From assembly GCA_017308595.1 (NCBI GenBank), contig JAFKER010000009.1, forward strand, positions 210,381-274,380: a stretch of DNA of 64,000 nt, given 5' to 3'. Each line of letters begins with the position of its first letter. Position 1 is the first letter of the stretch. Both the position numbers and the translations under genes were made by a program. Below, piece after piece: positions 55,414 to 64,000 of this stretch. The stretch comes from Afipia sp. Its GTDB lineage: Bacteria; Pseudomonadota; Alphaproteobacteria; Rhizobiales; Xanthobacteraceae. Below the pieces are notes generated by a model, which saw only the letters and a list, made by a program, of their open reading frames with translations, made no database searches and was not told the DNA's origin.

Positions 55414-56586
55414 ATGATTATCGAACCGCGCGTGCGAGGCTTCATCTGCACGACGGCACATCCCGAAGGTTGCGCCAAAAACGTCCGCGAACAGATCGAC
55501 TATGTTCTCAAGCAGGGGGCGCTTCCGGCAAGTCCCAAACGCGTCGCGGTGCTGGGGTGCTCGACGGGTTACGGCCTTGCGAGCCGCATTGTTTCAACCT
55601 TCGCCGGAGGCGCGGATACCATCGGCGTATCCTTGGAGCGTGAGCCAACTGCGACAAGGACCGGCAGCGCAGGCTGGTACAACAATCGCGCATTTGAAAT
55701 CGAAGCGAAGAAAATCGGACGGTCTCCGCTCACGCTGGAGGGCGATGCCTTCTCCGACGAGATGAAGGACACTTTCATCGCGCATGTGCGCGAAAAATTC
55801 GGACAGCTCGACCTCCTCGTGTACAGCATGGCCGCGCCGGTGCGGACCGATCCGGATACGGGCGTGACCTATCGCTCTGCGATCAAGCCGCTTGGCGCGC
55901 CTGTCGAGATCAAGACTCTCAATACGGAAACCGGCGAAGTCTACGAGACCACCATCGCGCCCGCGACAGAAGATGAGGCCACGGCTACGGTCGCGGTGAT
56001 GGGCGGCGATGACTGGAAGCGCTGGATCGATCGGCTCGCGGATGCGGGTGTTCTGGCGCCGGGCTTCCGCACGCTCAATTACACCTATATCGGCAGCGAA
56101 CTGACCTGGCCGATTTACTGGAAGGGCACGCTGGGCCGCGCCAAGGTCGATCTTGACCGCAAGGCGGATGCTATTCGCGCGCGGCTTGGTCAGGATGCGT
56201 CGCGTGTGGTGGCGCTGAAGGCCGTGGTGACGCAGGCAAGTTCAGCCATTCCGGTGGTGCCGCTTTATGGCACGGTGCTGTTCAAGGTCATGAAGAAACT
56301 CGGCCTTCATGAGGGATGTATCGAACAGATCGATCGTTTGTTCCGGACCAGCCTTGGCCCCGACGCCAAGGTCGATGACGCGCTGCGGCTGCGACTCGAC
56401 GATTGGGAACTGTCTCCCGAGGTTCAGACCGAAGTGTTGCGGCGCTGGCCCCTGCTGTCCACCGAAACGCTCAGTGAACTGGCGGACTTGCCGGAATACA
56501 AAAGCCAGTTTCTGCGCCTGTTCGGGTTCGGCCTCGACGGCGTCGACTATACCAAGGACGTGGATCCGCGCATCGTGCCGGGCTAG
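55414..56586 (+). CDS. fabV: Enoyl-ACP reductase FabV
   Basis: A 390-residue member of the long trans-2-enoyl reductase family (FabV/TER), unrelated in length to FabI (about 260). It starts MIIEPRVRGFICTTAHPEGC, has the nucleotide site VLGCSTGYGLASRI, LLVYSMAAPVR, and the catalytic Tyr-x8-Lys motif as YWKGTLGRAK. It performs the last reduction of each fatty-acid cycle; FabV enzymes are known to be little affected by triclosan. ATG 55414 is the conserved start. Third gene of the fabA-fabB-fabV run. Confidence 0.95.
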   Translation: MIIEPRVRGFICTTAHPEGCAKNVREQIDYVLKQGALPASPKRVAVLGCSTGYGLASRIVSTFAGGADTIGVSLEREPTATRTGSAGWYNNRAFEIEAKKIGRSPLTLEGDAFSDEMKDTFIAHVREKFGQLDLLVYSMAAPVRTDPDTGVTYRSAIKPLGAPVEIKTLNTETGEVYETTIAPATEDEATATVAVMGGDDWKRWIDRLADAGVLAPGFRTLNYTYIGSELTWPIYWKGTLGRAKVDLDRKADAIRARLGQDASRVVALKAVVTQASSAIPVVPLYGTVLFKVMKKLGLHEGCIEQIDRLFRTSLGPDAKVDDALRLRLDDWELSPEVQTEVLRRWPLLSTETLSELADLPEYKSQFLRLFGFGLDGVDYTKDVDPRIVPG

Positions 56587-56588
56587 GC

Positions 56589-57182
56589 CTATCCTGCAGC
56601 CATTTCCGCCGCGCGCTGGAACGCCGGGCGCGCGGCACAGCGATCGAGATAGCGGTCGAAGGCTGGGCGTGTCGGGACCATCTTGAACGAACGCACGGCG
56701 AAGTTCAGTCCCGAGCCGATGGCGATGTCTGCGGCGGAAAATTTCTCGCCGAGAATCCATGGGCCTTCTTCCAGCGCGGCTTCAAGCACATCGAACACGC
56801 GCTGCGCATCACCCCATCCCGCTGCAACGGGATTCAATTCCATTTTGGTTGCGATCTGCGCGATCGCAGGCTCGATGCAGCCCGGCGCGAAGAACAGCCA
56901 GTAGAGATATTTGGCGCGATGCGAGTCGCCAAGGTCAGGTGCAAGCTTGGCCTGCGGATAGCGTTCGGCGACGTAAGCGCAGATCGCGGCGGCTTCTGCA
57001 AGCGTCGCGTCGCCGTCCGCAAGGGCGGGAACCTTGCCCATGGGATTGACGGCAAGGAACTCCAGCGTGCGCTGCGATCCCTTGTGAATGTCGATCAGCA
57101 CCCGCTCATAGGGCACACCGGTCTCTTCCATCAGCCACAGCGTGGTGAATGAGCGCGTGCGCGGCGACCAGTAAAGTTTCAT
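56589..57182 (-). CDS. Glutathione S-transferase family protein
   Basis: A 197-residue GST with an N-terminal thioredoxin-like domain (KLYWSPRTRSFTTLWLMEETG, NPMGKVPALADGDATLAEAAAI including the cis-Pro and glutathione-binding region) and a C-terminal helical domain (EKFSAADIAIGSGL carries the N-capping box). Substrate unknown. Two consecutive ATG codons (57185, 57182) make the start ambiguous by one residue. It converges with fabV, with only two bases between their stops. Confidence 0.88.
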   Translation of the reverse strand: MKLYWSPRTRSFTTLWLMEETGVPYERVLIDIHKGSQRTLEFLAVNPMGKVPALADGDATLAEAAAICAYVAERYPQAKLAPDLGDSHRAKYLYWLFFAPGCIEPAIAQIATKMELNPVAAGWGDAQRVFDVLEAALEEGPWILGEKFSAADIAIGSGLNFAVRSFKMVPTRPAFDRYLDRCAARPAFQRAAEMAAG

Positions 57183-57265
57183 CATGGAACGCGCCTCCTG
57201 GAAAAGGTTTTTCCATTTGTGGGGAGATTCGCGGCATGGCGCAAGCGCGTCAGCTCAAAAGAAAA

Positions 57266-57286
57266 CCCCGCGACAGTGTCGCGGGG
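57266..57286 (-). terminator. Intrinsic terminator of katG
   Basis: A 9-bp stem CCCCGCGAC / GTCGCGGGG with a 3-base loop. On the minus strand it is followed by TTTTCTTTT, giving a U tract. It lies 27 bases after the katG stop. Confidence 0.85.
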
Positions 57287-57312
57287 CTTTGTGTTGTTAA
57301 AGGCAGTCTGCG

Positions 57313-59820
<2,508 letters not shown>

Positions 59821-60573
59821 TCAGACGCCGAGCGTGCCCGCCTTCGCGGCGGCATAGCGCTCGGATACCTTCGCCCAGTTGACGGTGTTCCACCACGCCT
59901 TGAGGTAATCGGGGCGGCGGTTCTGGTAGTTCAGATAGTAGGCGTGCTCCCACACGTCGTTGCCGATCAGGGCGCGCTTGCCGTCCATCAGGGGTGAATC
60001 CTGATTGGGGCGCGTCTCGATGGAGAGCTTGCCGCTTTTGTCCACGATGACGAACACCCAGCCGGAGCCGAACTGGCGTCCACCTGCGGCATTGAAATCG
60101 GTCTGGAATTTTTCGAGGCCGCCGAGATCGCGGTCGATCGCGGCGAGCACGTCGCCTTCGGGCTTGCCGCCCTTCGGCCCCATGATCTGCCAGAACATGG
60201 TGTGATTGGCGTGGCCGCCGAGATTGTTGCGCACGCCGGTGCGAATTGCCTCCGGCACATTACCCAGATTGCCGAGCACATCGGTCACCGGCGTCGTCGC
60301 CAGTTGCGGGTTGTCCTTTGCAAAGGTGTTCATGTTGGCGACGTAAGCGGCGTGGTGCTTGCCGTGATGAATTTCCATGGTCTTCGCATCGATGTGGGGC
60401 TCGAACGCGTTGACGGGATATGTGAGCGGCGGCAGCGTGAAGGGGCCGGTGGCTGCTGCAGTTGCTGCGGGTGCCGGTGCAGCGGCCTGCGCGAAAACAG
60501 TGCGGGGCGCGGCCGTGGCGGCCGCAAGTCCGGCGGCTGCGGTCATGAGATGGCGTCGCGAGATCGATGACAT
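59821..60573 (-). CDS. Tat-exported Fe/Mn superoxide dismutase
   Basis: A 250-residue Fe/Mn superoxide dismutase with a twin-arginine signal: [19 protein letters not shown], then AQA and an Ala/Pro linker to residue 43. The enzyme body (about 44-250) shows metal ligands in MEIHHGKHH (His69), [10 protein letters not shown], and [10 protein letters not shown] (Asp, His), plus GSGWVFV. Export as a folded metalloenzyme to the periplasm is inferred from the signal. The ATG at 60573 is chosen because it begins the signal; the frame to 60717 is not plausible. Fe or Mn use cannot be decided here. Confidence 0.92.
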   Translation of the reverse strand: MSSISRRHLMTAAAGLAAATAAPRTVFAQAAAPAPAATAAATGPFTLPPLTYPVNAFEPHIDAKTMEIHHGKHHAAYVANMNTFAKDNPQLATTPVTDVLGNLGNVPEAIRTGVRNNLGGHANHTMFWQIMGPKGGKPEGDVLAAIDRDLGGLEKFQTDFNAAGGRQFGSGWVFVIVDKSGKLSIETRPNQDSPLMDGKRALIGNDVWEHAYYLNYQNRRPDYLKAWWNTVNWAKVSERYAAAKAGTLGV

Positions 60574-60681
60574 GAAAGTCTCCCTGATGTGGCGGAGGCG
60601 GTGCGATTCAACGCTGCAGCCGCTGTGCCGTTGCAGAACTACGTGGCGCATGCCCACCGGGTTTTGCCTCAAACAAATGAA

Positions 60682-60706
60682 AAGGGGCGGCAAATTGCCG
60701 CCCCTT
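60682..60706. terminator. Intrinsic terminator after pnp
   Basis: Stem AAGGGGCGGC / GCCGCCCCTT around AAATT, 30 bases after the pnp stop. The arms are the same as those of the hairpin at 59771-59798, so the dismutase gene is flanked by twin hairpins. Confidence 0.8.
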
Positions 60707-60735
60707 AGGATCGTCACACGTAATTGTGAGAGGAC

Positions 60736-62880
60736 TTACTCAGCGGCAGAGACGCCTTCAGCCTTCTGCTTGGCTTCGAGATCCTCGCCGGTTTCCTGAT
60801 CGACAGCCTTCATCGACAGGCGGACCTTGCCGCGATCGTCGAGACCGAGCAGCTTGACCTTGACCTTGTCGCCTTCCTTGACGACGTCGGAGGTCTTCTG
60901 CACGCGGTTGGCGGCGAGCTGGCTGATGTGAACCAGACCGTCCTTCGGTCCGAAGAAGTTCACGAACGCGCCGAACTCCATCACCTTGACCACGGTGCCG
61001 TCGTAGATCTGGCCGACTTCCGGATCGGAGGCGATCGACTTGATCCACTTGATCGCCGCGCGGATCGATTCGCCGTTGGCGGATGCGACCTTCACGGTGC
61101 CGTCGTCCTCGATGTTGACCTTGGCGCCGGTCTTTTCGACGATCTCGCGGATGACCTTGCCGCCGGTGCCGATCACTTCGCGGATTTTGTCGGTCGGGAT
61201 CTGCAGCACTTCGATGCGCGGCGCATGTTCGCCGAGCTCGGCGCGGGCGTTGGTGAGCGCCTTCGCCATTTCGCCGAGGATGTGGATACGGCCGTCCTTC
61301 GCCTGCGCGAGGGCCTGCTTCATGATCGTCTCGGTAATGCCGGCGATCTTGATGTCCATCTGCAGCGAGGTGATGCCGTTCTCGGTGCCCGCGACCTTGA
61401 AGTCCATGTCGCCGAGATGATCCTCGTCGCCGAGAATGTCGGAGAGAACCGCGAAGCGCTCACCCTCAAGGATGAGGCCCATCGCGATGCCCGCCGTCGG
61501 ACGCTTCAGCGGAACGCCCGCATCCATCAGCGCCAGCGATGCGCCGCAGACCGACGCCATCGACGAGGAGCCGTTCGACTCGGTAATTTCCGAGACGACG
61601 CGCAGCGTGTACGGGAATTCGTGATGTGCGGGCAGAACCGGATGAATCGCGCGCCAGGCGAGCTTGCCGTGGCCGATTTCGCGGCGCTTGGTGCCGCCGA
61701 GACGGCCGGTCTCACCCACCGAGTAGGGAGGGAAGTTGTAATGGAGCAGGAAGCGCTCCTTGTACGTTCCCGACAGCGAGTCGATGTACTGCTCGTCTTC
61801 GCCGGTGCCGAGCGTGGTGACGACCATCGCCTGGGTTTCACCGCGGGTGAACAGCGCCGAACCGTGAGCGCGCGGCAGCACGCCGACTTCGGCGACGATC
61901 GGACGAACCGTGCTCAGGTCGCGGCCGTCGATGCGCTTGCCGGTGTCCAGAATGTTCCAGCGCACGATCTTGGCTTCGACTTCCTTGAACACGTCGAGGA
62001 CGCGCAGCTTCTCAAAGCGCGGCTCAACGCCTTCCTGGAAGAACTGATCAAGCAGCTTCTGCTTGACGGCGCCGACGGCGGCATAGCGATCCTGCTTGAC
62101 CGGGATGCTGTAGGCCTTGCGCAGGTCCTGCTCGACGATGCCGAGGATTTCCTTTTCCAGAGCTTCGTTGACAGTCGCGACAACGTCGCGCGGCTCCTTG
62201 GCGGCCTTCTCCGCCAGTTCGATGATCGCCTTGATCACCGGCTGGAAGTGCTTGTGGCCGAACATCACGGCGCCGAGCATGATGTCTTCGTTCAGTTCCT
62301 TGGCTTCCGATTCCACCATCAGCACGGCGGTGGCGGTGCCGGCGACCACGAGATCGAGATTGGTGTCGGCCATCTCGTCGAGGGTCGGGTTGAGCACGTA
62401 TTCGTCGTTGATGAAGCCAACGCGGGCTGCGCCGATCGGTCCCATGAACGGCACGCCCGAAATCGTGAGCGCGGCGGAGGAGGCGACCAGTGCCAGAATA
62501 TCGGGATCGTTCTCCATGTCATGCGACAGGACCGTCACGATGACCTGGGTTTCGTTGCGCCAGCCGTCCGCGAACAGCGGGCGAATCGGACGGTCGATCA
62601 GGCGGGAAACCAGTGTTTCCTTCTCGGTCGGACGGCCTTCGCGCTTGAAGTAGCCGCCGGGAATGCGGCCGGCTGCGTAGGTCTTTTCCTGATAGTCGAC
62701 CGTGAGCGGCAGGAAGTCGACGCCTTCGCGCGGCGCCTTGGCGCCGACCACGGTGGCGAGCACGATGGTTTCGCCGTAGGTCGCGATCACCGCGCCGTCA
62801 GCCTGACGCGCGATCTTGCCGGTTTCGAGTTTGAGTGGACGTCCACCCCAGTCGATCTCAACCGAATGAGCTTTAAACAT
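60736..62880 (-). CDS. pnp: Polyribonucleotide nucleotidyltransferase (PNPase)
   Basis: A 714-residue phosphorolytic 3'-5' exoribonuclease and degradosome component. It has two RNase PH domains ([17 protein letters not shown] and [34 protein letters not shown]), a KH domain ([20 protein letters not shown]) and an S1 domain ([29 protein letters not shown]). It follows rpsO after about 300 bases, the universal rpsO-pnp order. Confidence 0.98.
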   Translation of the reverse strand: MFKAHSVEIDWGGRPLKLETGKIARQADGAVIATYGETIVLATVVGAKAPREGVDFLPLTVDYQEKTYAAGRIPGGYFKREGRPTEKETLVSRLIDRPIRPLFADGWRNETQVIVTVLSHDMENDPDILALVASSAALTISGVPFMGPIGAARVGFINDEYVLNPTLDEMADTNLDLVVAGTATAVLMVESEAKELNEDIMLGAVMFGHKHFQPVIKAIIELAEKAAKEPRDVVATVNEALEKEILGIVEQDLRKAYSIPVKQDRYAAVGAVKQKLLDQFFQEGVEPRFEKLRVLDVFKEVEAKIVRWNILDTGKRIDGRDLSTVRPIVAEVGVLPRAHGSALFTRGETQAMVVTTLGTGEDEQYIDSLSGTYKERFLLHYNFPPYSVGETGRLGGTKRREIGHGKLAWRAIHPVLPAHHEFPYTLRVVSEITESNGSSSMASVCGASLALMDAGVPLKRPTAGIAMGLILEGERFAVLSDILGDEDHLGDMDFKVAGTENGITSLQMDIKIAGITETIMKQALAQAKDGRIHILGEMAKALTNARAELGEHAPRIEVLQIPTDKIREVIGTGGKVIREIVEKTGAKVNIEDDGTVKVASANGESIRAAIKWIKSIASDPEVGQIYDGTVVKVMEFGAFVNFFGPKDGLVHISQLAANRVQKTSDVVKEGDKVKVKLLGLDDRGKVRLSMKAVDQETGEDLEAKQKAEGVSAAE

Positions 62881-63187
62881 TGTCTTCGTCTTTCATGGGT
62901 TCACGAAAGAACGGACGCCTGAAACACAAAAACCATGCGCAAGATTGCGGGACGCTGATTGCGCGAATGTGCGTCAGCGTCCGGCGATCCTGCCATGGTC
63001 TTTGAATTTCGAATGGCGTCCATCCTTTCGATGGTACGGGCATGTTACCCGTTATCGCCCAGCCGCCGGATTGCTGCTGGACACGCCGCGTGGACTTTTC
63101 CTTAAATCCACGCGTTGGAAACACATGACGCATCGGGAAACACCCGTGTCATGCAAAAACGCGCGCAAGAATGCGCGCGTGAATTTG
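62881..63187. other. rpsO-pnp intergenic region
   Basis: About 300 bases without a gene. It holds the rpsO terminator (63159-63180) and next to it an interrupted hairpin: CATGAC (63124-63129) with GTCATG (63148-63153) and CGGG with CCCG inside. The rest, toward pnp, shows no clear structure. In enterobacteria pnp is controlled from a leader hairpin cut by RNase III; whether this one is used that way is open. Confidence 0.5.
63159..63180 (-). terminator. Intrinsic terminator of rpsO
   Basis: Stem ACGCGCGCA / TGCGCGCGT with a 4-base loop. On the minus strand it is followed by TTTTT, a classic U tract, 8 bases past the rpsO stop. It would allow only part of the transcription to reach pnp. Confidence 0.88.
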
Positions 63188-63457
63188 TTAGCGGCGGATG
63201 TTGTGCTTCTCGAGAAGCGACTTGTAACGCGCTTCGTCCTTCCGCTTCACATAGTCGAGAAGCGAACGGCGCGTGGACACCAGCTTCAGAAGGCCGCGGC
63301 GGGAATGGTTATCCTTGCCATGGGTCTTGAAGTGCTCGGTGAGGTTGGCGATGCGTTCCGACAGGATCGCGACCTGAACCTCAGGCGAACCGGTATCACC
63401 GGCCTTGGTTGCATTCTTCTTGATGACTTCCGCTTTGCGTTCTGCGGCAATCGACAT
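63188..63457 (-). CDS. rpsO: 30S ribosomal protein S15
   Basis: An 89-residue primary 16S rRNA-binding protein, exactly the family length. It shows [38 protein letters not shown] (key: GDTGSPEVQ and HSRRGLL) and RRSLLDYVK. The ATG at 63457 has AAGGTG upstream; a TTG at 63463 is rejected because it would add two residues and sit on that site. It begins two bases after the truB stop, so the two genes are coupled. Confidence 0.98.
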   Translation of the reverse strand: MSIAAERKAEVIKKNATKAGDTGSPEVQVAILSERIANLTEHFKTHGKDNHSRRGLLKLVSTRRSLLDYVKRKDEARYKSLLEKHNIRR

Positions 63458-63459
63458 CG

Positions 63460-64000
63460 TCAAACACCTTCTTTGCGAACGGAACTGGCAGTCAGTCCGT
63501 TCAGGTTGAACACGCGCTTGGGGATGAGTTCGCCGTTGCCAAGTTCGGCGAGGGCCAGAAGCCTCCCGCCGACGGTGACATAGACTGTGCCGTTTGAAAT
63601 TGGCGCATCCCGTCCGCGCAACAAAACCGCCTGGCCCCGGTGGAGCCTTGCGGCATCCGCCCGTGTGACGGCCAGTGCCGGGATGTCGTCCAGCGCGGTC
63701 TCAACGGGCAAAAGCGCGTCGGCGAGGCTGCCCTCGCCAGACGCGGCTCTATCGCACAAAGCCTCCAGTTCTGCCAGCGGAATCATGTCCGCCTCGGTGA
63801 ACGGCCCGCACAGGGTACGGCGCAGCGCGCAGATGTGGCCGTAGCAGCCGAGCAGGCGGCCCATGTCGCGGGCCAGCGAGCGCACATAGGTGCCCTTGCC
63901 GCATTCGGCCTCGAACACGGTGCGATCGCTACCTTGTTGTTCCACAACGATTAATTCGTGAATCTCGACCGGGCGGGCGGCCAGTTCCACGGCCTCGCCG
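63460..64000 (-). CDS. truB: tRNA pseudouridine-55 synthase, 3' part only
   Basis: The frame runs off the right edge of the window; about 180 C-terminal residues are present out of about 300. They include the tail of the catalytic domain ([20 protein letters not shown]) and the C-terminal region with [19 protein letters not shown] and the PUA-like end (LHRGQAVLL). The apparent Met at 63990 is a GTG inside the gene, not a start: upstream codons continue in frame. TruB makes pseudouridine 55 in the tRNA T loop. truB-rpsO-pnp is the standard order. Confidence 0.95.
   Translation of the reverse strand, partial: GEAVELAARPVEIHELIVVEQQGSDRTVFEAECGKGTYVRSLARDMGRLLGCYGHICALRRTLCGPFTEADMIPLAELEALCDRAASGEGSLADALLPVETALDDIPALAVTRADAARLHRGQAVLLRGRDAPISNGTVYVTVGGRLLALAELGNGELIPKRVFNLNGLTASSVRKEGV

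Noticed and set aside
60928-62922. A 664-codon open frame antisense to pnp
   Set aside because: Its frame mirrors pnp codon periodicity, the product is low-quality (Asp/Arg/His-rich) and resembles no protein; pnp is certain on the other strand.

Overview
The window is a contiguous piece of a chromosome from an alphaproteobacterium of the Bradyrhizobiaceae (Nitrobacteraceae) type. Supporting signs are the high G+C content, an Irr regulator carrying the GCPWHD haem motif, an AccD without its zinc-ribbon cysteines, AddA/AddB nucleases, a TsaE-AmgK fusion, a DivL-type kinase, DUF3551-like secreted proteins and several rhizobial palindromic repeats. Genus assignment (Afipia, Bradyrhizobium, Nitrobacter and relatives) is inference. 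I see no rRNA, tRNA, phage, transposase or CRISPR array; nearly everything is core genome.

Layout. 1-5 kb: MFS transporter, leuB, a small secreted protein, and two tandem membrane-anchored paralogues. 5-12.7 kb: asd, a UPF0114 membrane protein, carbonic anhydrase, a CitE-like lyase, leuD, small secreted proteins, a zincin, leuC. 12.7-17.1 kb: a VOC protein, then the minus-strand translation cluster ffh-rpsP-rimM-trmD-rplS. 17.4-24.7 kb: MBL hydrolase, SIMPL protein, GyrI-like protein, dapF-mtaB, sppA, ihfB, lapA-like gene. 24.7-30.2 kb: a tightly overlapping trpF-trpB-trpA-accD-folC run ending in a gutted metallophosphoesterase. 30.2-47.3 kb: a long minus-strand series (read from 47.3 kb downwards) ubiE-ubiB-coaBC-dut-divL-tsaE/amgK-PilZ-murU-addB-addA-trxA. 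47.5-53.3 kb: mutM, a degenerate protease-like protein, a ThiF/MoeB protein, a hydroxyacid dehydrogenase, an SH3 protein and irr. 53.4-64 kb: fabA-fabB-fabV, a GST, katG, a Tat-exported superoxide dismutase, pnp, rpsO and the 3' part of truB.

Most notable. (1) coaBC (44935 down to 43499) carries an N-terminal ribbon-helix-helix domain clearly related to the FitA antitoxin, and a perfect 15-bp inverted repeat (44971-45013) lies just upstream. No PIN toxin is nearby. This looks like an antitoxin DNA-binding domain captured by a coenzyme A biosynthetic enzyme, possibly giving an autoregulated enzyme. (2) Two intergenic loci (12755-12918 and 20148-20314), each between divergent genes, carry the same mirror-image pair of long bulged hairpins with different sequences but the same architecture. 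(3) The DivL-like kinase has Tyr in place of the phospho-accepting His. (4) Two tandem paralogues at 3.4-4.9 kb share exact spacing of four cysteines. (5) A phosphoesterase after folC has lost its catalytic core in frame.
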